The notes under the pieces were generated by a model, which ran no database searches, was not told where the DNA came from, and saw only the letters and a program-made list of their open reading frames with translations. 64,000 nucleotides of DNA from Puniceicoccaceae bacterium (lineage in GTDB: Bacteria; Verrucomicrobiota; Verrucomicrobiia; Opitutales; JAFGAQ01), in contig JANQOQ010000008.1 of NCBI GenBank assembly GCA_028285755.1, forward strand, positions 629,399-693,398, given 5' to 3'. This document shows positions 8,272-17,481 of this stretch, piece after piece (the first letter of the stretch is position 1; the number at the start of each line of letters is the position of its first letter). Made by a program: the position numbers and the translations under genes.

Positions 8272-10638
8272 ATGAAGATTTTTTATCCACTCCGAAAGAT
8301 GATTCTCATTCCCCTGGGGGTTTGTTTTGTGGTGATCATTGTCGGTTTAGTCCTAGGCCTGCAATACATCCAAAACCGCAATCTCAAGCAATATGCAGAG
8401 TGGGAATCAGGGGTGATAGAAGCTTTCCTTCCTAAGGTGATAGATCAGGCGATTGTAGAGATGAAGGAGTCGGCAGAGTTGAGTTTAAATGCGGATCTCT
8501 TGATTTTTTGGGAAGCTAGAGATACTGCGAGGTTAAAGGAATCACTCAATAGTCAACTATTCAGATTACAATCTTCTGGTTCGAGTATTAATGAATTGGT
8601 TTTAACTGACCCGAGCGGAGCAATTCTTGCCTATTCCAGTGACACTCCGCTGGACCCAAACCAGCTATCCAGTCAGCTACTTAGCAAGGGCTTTGATGAA
8701 AGCTTACCGCAGTCCGGCATTGATGTGAATGAAGGTAATGAGTTGATGTTGCGAGCGGTCGTTCGAGTTGAACACGAGGGCCAACTCCTCGGTAGTTTGG
8801 TGACGGGAGGAGAGTTATATCAGTATCTGGATTTCAGGGATAAAATCTCCAATATGTTTTTAGCGACTCTCATTAAGAACCCTGGGGTCACAGCCAACTT
8901 GGACCTTTATGATTCAGAGGCATACCACGTAAATGCTGCTTTTTACATTCCACCGGATCAGGTGGATACATTTAATGATCTGGCAATCGAGTTTTACTTC
9001 CAAAACTTAGACTATGCACGAGATAGCCTTGCGGATAAGCACTACAATATTACCCGTCTGCCGTTGATTGATTTTTCGTCAACCGAGATTGGGGCTTTGC
9101 TTTTATTCCAGGATATAACGGATATTACCAATGAATACAGGCGGGCGTTACTCTTTCATGGGGTAACTGCCGGGTTCTGCTTTCTGCTATTGTTTGGTAT
9201 TTTTTATCGTTACACGGGTCAGGCGCAGAGCCGTATTATACGAACCGAGCGTACGTTGCTTAAGGAAGTGGAGAAAAAAAATAAGGCGCTCCAGTATAGT
9301 GCAAGTGCAGAACATAACTTTAGAAATCTCTTTGCGAATGCGCCCATAGCGCTCCTGGAACTGGAGACAGATCTTATTTCGCCCAAGGGCATCGAGCCCC
9401 TGCGTGTGCATTTGGAGGAAATCCTGCGACAGCCGAAACCCGAGCTGACCCAATCCCTCGAATGGCAGATTGATCGGCTGATCAATAAATTAAGCATACG
9501 GAATGCAAACATCGCTGCTGCGCGCTTGTTCGGTTATACCCAAATAGCCGAGTTGAAGGAGGAAGCATTTGATTTAAGAACGGTTATCAGCCCCTCGTTG
9601 AAAGCTGCAATACTCCTGGTTGCGCAGGGGGGAGACGATTTGCTGAATCTGGAGTGTCAGCTTTATTTGTTATCCAAAGGGCAGCGCAGTGTGGTCGCCG
9701 AATTATCCCGCATAAAAAATTCGGGGAAAAGTTTCAGTATTCTGATTTCATTACTCGACTTTACGGATAATAAGCGCCGGGAATTGGATGTCGTCGCAGC
9801 AATGGAAGCCGCCGAGGAGGCCAACCGTGCGAAATCCGTATTTATGAACAATATGAGTCATGAGCTCAAAACCCCTCTGAATGCGATCATTGGATTTAGC
9901 GATTTGCTGGCTGAGATGAAACTAAGCCCGGAACAGGCGGAGTATTTGGAGCTGATTCAGTCATCGAGTAAGCACCTGAATTCTCTAATCCGGGATATAC
10001 TTGAGATATCGAATATCGAATCAGGCCAGGTGGAGGTGACGTTTAATGCTTTCAGTGTTCAGGAAATGATCAATGACGTGGTGCATCCTTTCAGAGCAAG
10101 GCTGGCTTCGCGTGGAATTGAGCTCGAGATCAATCTACACCCGGATTTACCGGATGTGATTTTTGGCGATCATGCACGTATTGCCTATTGCTTGGATCAC
10201 CTGCTCAATAATGCGGATAAATTTACAGAAAAGGGTCGGATTACCTTATCGCTGGTCTATAAACAATTGGGGCCTTATGATGACCGTATTATCGAAAAGA
10301 ATTATGTGCAGATGAACAAAGCCCTGAATGATGTCATTGAACAGGCCGATGCACATCGCGAAACGGTGAGAATCGCCAATCTGACCTTTGTGGTGGAAAA
10401 TACAGGCATCGGCATTCCCGAAGAAGACCTCACCCGAATATTTGAACCGTTTATGCAGGGTGATTTATCTTCAACCCGTAAATACGGGGGTAACGGATTG
10501 GGGCTAACGATCAGCCGTAAGGTAGCGGAACTCTTAAACGGGGGAGTCTATTGCACTCGCTCGAATGTCGGCGATAGTGAGTTTCAACTGGTTGTAACGG
10601 TGCTGGAAGTTCATCAAAAGCAGAATATAATCAAATAG
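8272..10638 (+). CDS. Membrane-bound sensor histidine kinase
   Basis: From the chosen ATG the protein has 788 residues. A first membrane helix (about 10-32), an extracytoplasmic sensing region of about 270 residues (double-Cache-like), and a second helix around LLFHGVTAGFCFLLLFGIF come first. A short coiled coil and a PAS-like segment follow. The kinase core has the H-box SHELKTPLN with H530, the N-box LLNNADKF near 646, NTGIGIP near 711 and the GNGLGL motif near 740. No receiver domain is attached. A TTG start at 8248 would add eight residues; the ATG at 8272 gives a better positive-inside N terminus. Its signal and partner regulator are unknown. Confidence 0.93.
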   Translation: MKIFYPLRKMILIPLGVCFVVIIVGLVLGLQYIQNRNLKQYAEWESGVIEAFLPKVIDQAIVEMKESAELSLNADLLIFWEARDTARLKESLNSQLFRLQSSGSSINELVLTDPSGAILAYSSDTPLDPNQLSSQLLSKGFDESLPQSGIDVNEGNELMLRAVVRVEHEGQLLGSLVTGGELYQYLDFRDKISNMFLATLIKNPGVTANLDLYDSEAYHVNAAFYIPPDQVDTFNDLAIEFYFQNLDYARDSLADKHYNITRLPLIDFSSTEIGALLLFQDITDITNEYRRALLFHGVTAGFCFLLLFGIFYRYTGQAQSRIIRTERTLLKEVEKKNKALQYSASAEHNFRNLFANAPIALLELETDLISPKGIEPLRVHLEEILRQPKPELTQSLEWQIDRLINKLSIRNANIAAARLFGYTQIAELKEEAFDLRTVISPSLKAAILLVAQGGDDLLNLECQLYLLSKGQRSVVAELSRIKNSGKSFSILISLLDFTDNKRRELDVVAAMEAAEEANRAKSVFMNNMSHELKTPLNAIIGFSDLLAEMKLSPEQAEYLELIQSSSKHLNSLIRDILEISNIESGQVEVTFNAFSVQEMINDVVHPFRARLASRGIELEINLHPDLPDVIFGDHARIAYCLDHLLNNADKFTEKGRITLSLVYKQLGPYDDRIIEKNYVQMNKALNDVIEQADAHRETVRIANLTFVVENTGIGIPEEDLTRIFEPFMQGDLSSTRKYGGNGLGLTISRKVAELLNGGVYCTRSNVGDSEFQLVVTVLEVHQKQNIIK

Positions 10639-10639
10639 A

Positions 10640-11575
10640 TTGGTGAATGATGCACATACACTCTATGTGATAACGGGGCCAACAGCAGTTGGAAAGACCC
10701 AGCTTTCTATCAACTGGGCGCTTGAGCACAATGCAGAAATTATTTCCTGCGATTCGCTGCTTTTTTATCAGGGCATGGATATCGGGACTGCCAAGCCAGA
10801 CGCAAGCCAGTTGAGTCAGGTCAAGCATCATGGGATTGATCTTGTTCCCGTAAATGAGCAGTATGATGTCAGCCGCTATTTGGAATATACTTCCAAAAAG
10901 GTTGAAGAAATCCATGCGCGGGGAAAACGGGTGCTGATCACCGGGGGCAGCGGGTTTTACCTAAAGTGTTTTTTTGCTCCGGTTGTGGATGATGTGGAGA
11001 TATCTGAAGAGTTGGATGAAAAGGTGAATTCCTGGTTTGCAGCAGAAGGACTCAGTGGAGTGGCTATTCGTTTGCTCGCGCTGTCGCCGGATGCTGAACA
11101 TCTGATTGATATGCAGAATTCACGCAGGGTGTTGCCCGCGCTGAAAAGATGCATGGCTTCCGGGAAAACTGTTTCAGCATTGCAGGATGCCATGAATCAA
11201 CGGGATTATCCCTTTGCACGTTACGTGAAGCAGGTCATCCTGCTGGTCCGGTCAGACGAGAGCCTCAGAAATAATATCCGGCAACGAACCCGGGCAATGA
11301 TCCAACAAGGATTGATCGATGAAGTTAAGAACTTACTGGAGAATGGCCTCGCGGAAAACCCAAGCGCCTGTAACTCGATTGGGTATCGGGAGGTGATCTC
11401 AATGCTGAATGAAGAATTTCCGAGGGATGAACTTGAGGAACGGATCAATCACAATACCTGGCAGTTGGTGCGTAAGCAGCGCAAGTGGTTTCGCCATCAA
11501 CTTAAAGCTGATACTGAAATCGATTTGGATGAATGGACTCTGGATGAACAGGCGCTATTTGAGACTAATGAGTAA
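10640..11575 (+). CDS. miaA: tRNA dimethylallyltransferase MiaA
   Basis: MiaA transfers a dimethylallyl group to the N6 of adenosine 37 in tRNAs reading UNN codons. The P-loop GPTAVGKTQLS is near residues 14-24. It is followed by SCDSLLFYQGMDIGTAKP (catalytic Asp and Thr), the GGSGFY motif and the C-terminal RKQRKWFRHQ segment. The 311-residue length is normal. The start is a non-ATG codon (TTG 10640 or GTG 10643), one base after the upstream kinase stop, so the two are probably co-transcribed. The OGT-like gene starts 3 bp downstream. Confidence 0.96.
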   Translation: MVNDAHTLYVITGPTAVGKTQLSINWALEHNAEIISCDSLLFYQGMDIGTAKPDASQLSQVKHHGIDLVPVNEQYDVSRYLEYTSKKVEEIHARGKRVLITGGSGFYLKCFFAPVVDDVEISEELDEKVNSWFAAEGLSGVAIRLLALSPDAEHLIDMQNSRRVLPALKRCMASGKTVSALQDAMNQRDYPFARYVKQVILLVRSDESLRNNIRQRTRAMIQQGLIDEVKNLLENGLAENPSACNSIGYREVISMLNEEFPRDELEERINHNTWQLVRKQRKWFRHQLKADTEIDLDEWTLDEQALFETNE

Positions 11576-11577
11576 CG

Positions 11578-13005
11578 ATGCAGACGAGTCTTAAAAGCGG
11601 GGTTGAATTGTGGAAGAAGGGTGAGCTGAGTAGTGCCCGGCGTTTCTTTGCGGATATTACCGTGAATCTGCCAGAAAATTGGGAAGCCTGGGCAAATTTG
11701 GGAAATGTTTATAAGGATATGGGTTTGCTGATCGATGCTGATAGTGCCTACAAGCAAGCACTAAAAATTGCACCCAATGCCCATTGGATCGAATCCAACC
11801 GCCTCTTTTGCCTGAATTATCGTGAGGATGTATCTGTAGCGGCTTTGATGCATGAACATAATGCATTTGGGGAACGTTTTCCAAATCAACAAACACACCC
11901 AACCTGGAAAAATATGCGTGATAAGGACCGCAGGCTCTCAGTGGGGTTTGTCTCGGGGGATTTACGCAGTCATTCAGTCGCATTTTTTCTAACGGGTCTC
12001 TGGTGTAATTTAGACCGGGGCGCCTATGAGATAATCGTTTTCAGCGAAAATACTCAGGATGATGAAATGACCGAAGTGTTAAGATCGTATTCGGATGCGT
12101 GGGTGAAGACTGCGGGCATGCCTTCAGAAACATTTACCAAAATGGTGCGGCGGAGCCGTATAGACGTCCTGATCGACCTATCGGGTCATACCGCCTACAA
12201 TCGACTGCCCGAATTTGCTCAAAATCTGGCCCCGGTCCAGATCAGCTGGCTCGGGTATCCGACTTCGGTGGGTCTGGGGAGGGGTCACTATTTTATGGCT
12301 CCAAAGGGGATTGGGATAGATCATGCTGGAGATCAATTGCTTACTGTTGAAGCGGGTATCCATGCATACGAAAGCCCATTGCAGAGCATTACTGAGAAAA
12401 CGGGATTTTCCGGAGAATCGTTTCGATTTGGTTGCTTCAATAACCGCAGCAAAGTAAGTCCGGGTGTTATCCGGGTGTGGGCTGAAATTTTAAGTTTGAT
12501 GCCCCAAGCAACGCTATTCTTGAAATCGCGGGCTTATCAGGATGGAGGCGTTTGCGAAGCGATTATCGCTGAATTTGATAAGTATTCGATTCAATCGACC
12601 CGCATTCATTTTTTGCCTCGTACACAAAGTATCTCAGAACATTTGTCCCTGATGCAAAGTATGGATGTTATGCTGGATACTTTTCCATACAACGGTACAA
12701 CGACGACCTTCGAGGCTTTATCGGTGGGGGTGCCTGTCATTACGATGGAGCAGGAAACGCCTGCATCCCGAGTGGGTGCAGCCATCCTTCGGCAGTTAAG
12801 AAAGCGGGACTGGATTGCGCACTCCGGCAAAGATTATGTGCGCAAGGTTGTTGACTTGGCCAATGATGTTAAGCAACGCAGAGCATTTGCCGGGAATGCA
12901 GGTAAGCAAATGTTTGAAACGGGGCTTACAGACAGTCGGTTGTTTGCCCAACGATGGACACATGCCATACGTGGGGCTTGGCATCAGTTTTGCGAGGATA
13001 ATTGA
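11578..13005 (+). CDS. TPR-containing GT41-like (O-GlcNAc transferase/SPINDLY-type) glycosyltransferase
   Basis: Roughly two TPR units (residues 1-70: GVELWKKGELSSARRFF, then WEAWANLGNVYKDMGLLIDA) precede a GT41 catalytic region. Family motifs visible are VGFVSGDLRSHSVAFF, the segment IDVLIDLSGHTAYNRLPEFA, QISWLGYPTSVG, FGCFNNRSKVSP and the segment DTFPYNGTTTTFEALSVGVP. These enzymes transfer a sugar from a nucleotide donor to Ser/Thr of proteins; bacterial members often modify surface or flagellar proteins. It lies 3 bp after miaA and overlaps the convergent Maf-like gene by 22 bp. Donor and acceptor are unknown. Confidence 0.88.
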   Translation: MQTSLKSGVELWKKGELSSARRFFADITVNLPENWEAWANLGNVYKDMGLLIDADSAYKQALKIAPNAHWIESNRLFCLNYREDVSVAALMHEHNAFGERFPNQQTHPTWKNMRDKDRRLSVGFVSGDLRSHSVAFFLTGLWCNLDRGAYEIIVFSENTQDDEMTEVLRSYSDAWVKTAGMPSETFTKMVRRSRIDVLIDLSGHTAYNRLPEFAQNLAPVQISWLGYPTSVGLGRGHYFMAPKGIGIDHAGDQLLTVEAGIHAYESPLQSITEKTGFSGESFRFGCFNNRSKVSPGVIRVWAEILSLMPQATLFLKSRAYQDGGVCEAIIAEFDKYSIQSTRIHFLPRTQSISEHLSLMQSMDVMLDTFPYNGTTTTFEALSVGVPVITMEQETPASRVGAAILRQLRKRDWIAHSGKDYVRKVVDLANDVKQRRAFAGNAGKQMFETGLTDSRLFAQRWTHAIRGAWHQFCEDN

Positions 13006-14777
13006 TAAGCCTTTATCCACGCGATTATGTGCTTCAGTTGATAACAATAACCGTCGAGCAATGCTTCGGCCTGATCCGATATTGCTTCTACAGGTATGTC
13101 CTGGTCGGTGATTAGCTTCCAGTTACCGGTTTTCTGAATGACCTCGTAATAGCGCTTTTTGGTTTCGCCCTCCATGCCTAATGAAGCGAAAGTGGGATGG
13201 TCATCGAAACGTTTTTGCAAGCGATTGCGTACGTTCTCTAAGTCGTTTTTCTTGGATATCACTAGCTTCAATAGATCCTCTATGGAGTCCCTCAAAAACT
13301 GTTCGAATTTTTCCATGAAGAGGTAAATACCGTAGTTCACTTTATCCGCGGGGAGTGATTGGCTGAGCTTTTCATTTATTACCTCATGGTATGCATAGGA
13401 AATGCTTTCAGAAGCGAATTTTAAGGCCTGATCAGAATCGATTAATGGAGCTCCTTTGATTTTTGCACCCTCTTCAGATAAGTTGTAGAACCGAATTTGA
13501 GGATAATGGGCAATGACCTCTTCAAAAGTCTTTAAATAAGCTTTGAGTTTTTGTTCAATCGGGACGCGATTGCCTTGGTTGTTTTCCACCCAATCCAGTA
13601 GCCTGGTGTCCTTTTGATTAGAATGGCTTTTGGCATAATGGGAAAGACCGGAGTGGGTTTGACCGGTGCTTGCCAGAGCCAAATCCTGCCCAATGAGTAA
13701 TACGGTTTTACACCCAAAAAGAGCTGCGAGGTTTGCAACCGTTATCGATACTGTGCCATCTCCGACTATGTTGGGTTCCTCTTTGAATCCGAGCACTTTT
13801 CGGAGCACAGACATGAACGGGTTATGACTGCTTAAGCCTATGGTCCTAGCGCTGAAGTGATCGGTGACTCCCGGATAAACCACATAGGGAGCAATGAGTA
13901 GCGTGTCTGTAGTTTCTGTATTGCTATATCCATCTTCGGTGGCAGGTTTTGGATCCACAGCGACGGTGATGTCCGCATGGATGTTATGGGCTTTTATCGT
14001 TGGGTAGGCTGAGTTGACGACAGCGATTAGCGCCTTACCCTGCAACGTCTGGAGCAATGCCAGATTTTTGTCCAGGGAAGGGCCGGCTGCAACGAGTGCC
14101 AGGCAACCCCCATCAAAACTCTGCGAAAATCGATTGATATCATGGTTTATTCCCACTTTGATGAGATTTGACAGCGTATTTTCAAACAGAGATGCGGCGT
14201 TTTCGACGTCTGTGCGGATTTGATTCCAACGGGTGCTGAGTTGAGTCAATATAATGTTCAGCACTCTTGAGTAGAGTTGAGGGTCCAGCTCGTATAGAGG
14301 TGCGAATAAATGAATGGATGCGGAATCAATGCCGACCAGCTCCTGATTAAGCTCGTTAATGCCCTGCCGGTAGTTAAAGAGCCCAAGCAAGATGAAGCGG
14401 GGATCGTTGATAAGTGTATCAATGGAGCTGGAATACTGAATGGCATTGAATATTCTGCCAGCATCCGTTTCTACGGCGACCACTCGGCTAGTGGTGGGAA
14501 CTTTCTCGAGAAGATTCAGTATATGCCGCCCATTTCCGATACCGGTGGTGAGGTAAATATGATGTTCTTGGTTCGGGGCAGAGTCCGCCCATTGCGAGCA
14601 CAGCAAATCAGGGTTATGTTCACCATAGGCGATTTGCTGGTATTTCTGAAAATCCAGGCGTTGTTGTTCCGGATTGAGCGAACTGCCTGATTGGATTGCA
14701 GACTTAACTTCTGAAAAGACGCTGGGAAACCGAGTTGCAAGCGTTTGCAGCGTTTGCTCGGTTTGAGCATCTAACAT
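12984..14777 (-). CDS. Maf/DUF115 family protein (motility-accessory-factor-like, MptE-like domain)
   Basis: The 597-residue protein contains the MAF/DUF115 core, with CLALVAAGPSLDKNLALL, VVNSAYPTIKAHNIHADI and the DPKP motif in the middle, and an LLIGQDLALASTGQTH segment further on. In Campylobacter, Helicobacter and related bacteria, Maf proteins add nonulosonic acids to flagellin. No flagellar genes are present here, but a GT41 gene is convergent and a NeuA-like cytidylyltransferase lies 1 kb away, so glycosylation of some surface protein is plausible. Its role is not proven by sequence. Confidence 0.85.
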   Translation of the reverse strand: MLDAQTEQTLQTLATRFPSVFSEVKSAIQSGSSLNPEQQRLDFQKYQQIAYGEHNPDLLCSQWADSAPNQEHHIYLTTGIGNGRHILNLLEKVPTTSRVVAVETDAGRIFNAIQYSSSIDTLINDPRFILLGLFNYRQGINELNQELVGIDSASIHLFAPLYELDPQLYSRVLNIILTQLSTRWNQIRTDVENAASLFENTLSNLIKVGINHDINRFSQSFDGGCLALVAAGPSLDKNLALLQTLQGKALIAVVNSAYPTIKAHNIHADITVAVDPKPATEDGYSNTETTDTLLIAPYVVYPGVTDHFSARTIGLSSHNPFMSVLRKVLGFKEEPNIVGDGTVSITVANLAALFGCKTVLLIGQDLALASTGQTHSGLSHYAKSHSNQKDTRLLDWVENNQGNRVPIEQKLKAYLKTFEEVIAHYPQIRFYNLSEEGAKIKGAPLIDSDQALKFASESISYAYHEVINEKLSQSLPADKVNYGIYLFMEKFEQFLRDSIEDLLKLVISKKNDLENVRNRLQKRFDDHPTFASLGMEGETKKRYYEVIQKTGNWKLITDQDIPVEAISDQAEALLDGYCYQLKHIIAWIKAYQLSSQN

Positions 14778-14794
14778 AGAACTATCCTACTTAA

Positions 14795-15178
14795 TTATTG
14801 ACGCTCGAGGATCTCGATTTCGTATCCATCTGGATCATCTACAAAGGCCATACGCTTTTCGGAAGCCTCAAATTTCTCCCGCCATTTATCGGGCCAAATT
14901 TCAATCCCCTTCTTTTCGAGCCGATCGCAAAAGCTGATGATATTGGGAACCCCGACGCAGGTATGGACCAAATCTTCGGGGACCTTTACCTCATAGTCCT
15001 TTGAGTATGTAAGCTCAAGCATATGATCGTTACCGGGGAGCCTTAAGTGCACAATCTGATTTCCGGAGGGCGACTTATCGTTTCTTTTATAAACGAGGAA
15101 TCCAAAAGCATCACAGTAGAAATCAACGGACTTTTCCAAGTCACTCACACGTAGGCGGGTATGTAAAAATTTAACCAT
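14795..15178 (-). CDS. Glyoxalase I-like VOC protein (lactoylglutathione lyase family)
   Basis: This 127-residue VOC-fold protein matches glyoxalase I in length and in metal ligands: H6 (LHTRLRV), E55 (MLELTYS), H72 (VHTCV) and E122 (DGYEIEIL). Glyoxalase I isomerises the glutathione hemithioacetal of methylglyoxal to S-lactoylglutathione. The DDPDGYEIEIL ending is typical of GloA. It lies 17 bp downstream of the Maf-like gene on the same strand. The thiol used by this organism is not known, so substrate assignment is by family. Confidence 0.88.
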   Translation of the reverse strand: MVKFLHTRLRVSDLEKSVDFYCDAFGFLVYKRNDKSPSGNQIVHLRLPGNDHMLELTYSKDYEVKVPEDLVHTCVGVPNIISFCDRLEKKGIEIWPDKWREKFEASEKRMAFVDDPDGYEIEILERQ

Positions 15179-15271
15179 AATGTGATTTAATTTTGATTAT
15201 TTTTGTGCGGCAAGTGAAAAATCCAAGGGTTATGCTTGATACAGGCACTCAATGTATAATGATTTCGATTA

Positions 15272-15817
15272 ATGCCTATATATGAGTATTACAGTCCAGA
15301 TACCCATACTATATATAGTTTTTGGGCTAAACGGGTTGATCAGCAGCACATTATACCTAAGTGCCCGGATGGAGATGGCTATCATATGGAGAAGGTGATT
15401 TCGAGCTTCTCACTGACAGGCCTTGAATCCAAAGTAGAAAAAGGGGGAGATGACAGTCCCGAGATGATGGCGGCTATGCAAGAAATGGAATCTGCACTGA
15501 GTGCTATGGATCAGAATAACCCTGACTCTAAGCAATTGGGGGCACTCATGCGCAAAATGTCCGGTATTACTGGCGAACCGCTTGATGGCTCTATGGAAGA
15601 GATGGTCCGAAAGCTGGAGGCGGGTATATCTCCCGAGGTAATTGAAGAGGAATTTGGAGATGTATTGGCCGATGAAATGCCTGATATGGAAACGCCGGAT
15701 AATGGGGAGGTGCCGATTGGATTAGCCGGACCGGGTAAGGATTCTGCTTTGAATATTTTGAAACAACAGTTTAGAGCTCCACGAAAGGATCCGAATTTGT
15801 ATGAATATAGTGATTAG
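15272..15817 (+). CDS. FmdB-like protein with a degenerate zinc ribbon
   Basis: The N terminus MPIYEYYSPDTHTIYSFWAK and the following PKCP...MEKVISSFSLTG match the layout of FmdB-type zinc-ribbon proteins (MPIYEY, CPxC, MERxIS). Here the first CxxC pair is gone and only one Cys (C31) remains, so zinc binding is unlikely. The rest (to residue 181) is acidic, Met-rich and probably partly helical, with no family I recognise. The stop is 3 bp before the NeuA-like gene, implying an operon. Function is unknown. Confidence 0.72.
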   Translation: MPIYEYYSPDTHTIYSFWAKRVDQQHIIPKCPDGDGYHMEKVISSFSLTGLESKVEKGGDDSPEMMAAMQEMESALSAMDQNNPDSKQLGALMRKMSGITGEPLDGSMEEMVRKLEAGISPEVIEEEFGDVLADEMPDMETPDNGEVPIGLAGPGKDSALNILKQQFRAPRKDPNLYEYSD

Positions 15818-15820
15818 TGC

Positions 15821-16399
15821 ATGAAAGTTGTCGGTTCAGTGATTGCCCGTTTGGGCAGCAAGCGTTTGCCCTACAAGAATTTACTTCCTTTTGAGGGAGT
15901 GCCTCTGGTTCGTTTGGGTGTATTGAAACTCCTGAGTTCACCGGTTATTGACCAGGTGGTGATATCTACCGAAAGCGATTTAATCGCGCATCAGGTTAAG
16001 GATCTTGATGTTTGTCTGATCAAACGGCCTGAAGATTTATCAAGGGATGACATTCCGTCAATTCCAGTATTCCAACATATTATGCAGCATGTAGGAGGTG
16101 ATATTCATCTGAACTATAACATCAATTTTCCAAACTGTGATGTAGCGGTATTTGAAAGAGCAATTGAGATGGCATCCATGAACGCCATAGGGGAGGCGCT
16201 CTCAGTTCCCTATGCTGTCTGGGCGCAATCCGTAAAGTGTCTGAGTGAATATCCGGACCCCTGGAATATTACGGCTGAGCGTTTCGATGATGATCGCATA
16301 CTGGAGCCGGATATCCATGAGCTTGCGGATCTGGAGCATGCGCACCTTCTGAATCGCGTAAATCCTATCCCCTGGCATAATCTGGATGCCAAAGATTAA
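15821..16399 (+). CDS. NeuA/PseF-like cytidylyltransferase (short)
   Basis: The N terminus VVGSVIARLGSKRLPYKNLLPFEGVPLV carries the nucleotide-binding signature of acylneuraminate/KDO-type cytidylyltransferases (ARxGSKRxPxKN). The segment DQVVISTESDLIA and the later HIMQHVGGDIHLNYN follow the family fold. These enzymes activate acidic sugars with CTP. At 192 residues it is shorter than the usual 220-235, and the stretch that normally reads TSPLR is replaced by NINFPNCDVAVFERA, so sugar specificity may differ. Translational coupling to the FmdB-like gene is likely. Confidence 0.78.
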   Translation: MKVVGSVIARLGSKRLPYKNLLPFEGVPLVRLGVLKLLSSPVIDQVVISTESDLIAHQVKDLDVCLIKRPEDLSRDDIPSIPVFQHIMQHVGGDIHLNYNINFPNCDVAVFERAIEMASMNAIGEALSVPYAVWAQSVKCLSEYPDPWNITAERFDDDRILEPDIHELADLEHAHLLNRVNPIPWHNLDAKD

Positions 16400-16490
16400 A
16401 AATTCATAAATTTTAGGTCCGCTCCTTTTTTTAACTAACATATTTCAGATTCTGCCGATTAACCATTCATAGTTTGTCCTTTTGACTGAT

Positions 16491-17381
16491 ATGAACACGG
16501 AATCTAAATGGTTGGCATTTGCTTCTGCACCCGATACCTGGGTGAGGGTAACTGTAGTGCTTGTTCTGTTGGTTTCAATGGTTGGGGATGTCAACGCACG
16601 ATCATCCAGGGATCGTATACTCGGGGGAGCGGGATCCCAGAGCCGATCGGTAATTAAAGTGCATGATTTTGATGTAGAACGTGTAAGTCCGGCTCCGACG
16701 GAAGTTTCCGACGAGGAAGAATTTGTGGAAGAAGAGGCCGTTGAGGTCGAAAAACCTGAAGTTCAAGAGGAAGTTTTCATAAAGAGAACGGTGGTTCCCA
16801 TTGTTAAGCCTGAGGTTATTGAACCCAAAATTGTGGTGCAGGCTGATTCACCCTCTGAAGGCGAAAGCCCAATGGCTCCATTTATTGCGATGAATCCCAA
16901 GGGTTATCTTTCCGATAAAGGTCCTTCAAAACTCAAGGTGGAAGTAGCCGAGAACAGTATATTGCAGCCGCTGGACTCAGTGATCTGGGATTTAATACTC
17001 GGGAATAGTTCATACTATACGAAATCGACCCCCGTTTCACAGAATGGTGAAGAGCCTCAATCAAGCACTAATAATTCGATCATTCCGGGGCAGACAAATA
17101 CTGCCAATGAATTGCGGATGAATTATCAGAATAACTCCACTCCAAATATTCCAGCCAATCAGGCTGAAGAGGCCAATACTCAGGGTAGTGACTCAGTAGC
17201 CCTGCAGGATCAGGCAGAGTCTCACCGCCAGTTGCTCGACTTTTTCAGTAACCAGGTGAATCCATTTGGAATGACCCCCGGAGTGAATGCTCCTTTCATG
17301 GGTTATCAACCCTCTATGGTGGGCCAGCAACCGACGGTACGCCAGGGTAGTCGGGCCCGTTTTGAAATTCGCCGGAACTAA
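16491..17381 (+). CDS. Secreted or anchored low-complexity protein of unknown function
   Basis: From the ATG at 16491 (a TTG 9 bp upstream is also possible), a short polar N terminus leads into a hydrophobic stretch WVRVTVVLVLLVSMVGDVNA that reads as a signal peptide or anchor. A Glu/Val/Pro-rich acidic segment follows (about residues 60-120), then Asn/Gln/Pro-rich sequence to the end. No domain is recognised. The composition suggests an extended periplasmic or surface linker. It lies about 100 bp upstream of the TPR protein on the same strand. Confidence 0.7.
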   Translation: MNTESKWLAFASAPDTWVRVTVVLVLLVSMVGDVNARSSRDRILGGAGSQSRSVIKVHDFDVERVSPAPTEVSDEEEFVEEEAVEVEKPEVQEEVFIKRTVVPIVKPEVIEPKIVVQADSPSEGESPMAPFIAMNPKGYLSDKGPSKLKVEVAENSILQPLDSVIWDLILGNSSYYTKSTPVSQNGEEPQSSTNNSIIPGQTNTANELRMNYQNNSTPNIPANQAEEANTQGSDSVALQDQAESHRQLLDFFSNQVNPFGMTPGVNAPFMGYQPSMVGQQPTVRQGSRARFEIRRN

Positions 17382-17481
17382 TTCTGCCCGAACTCTCTTA
17401 ATTCGACCTGAAGTTTTTAGTGTAGTGACCGATTACTAAGGGAGCCCATTTATTCGTATGCGTTAAAAAGGTCATTGTACA

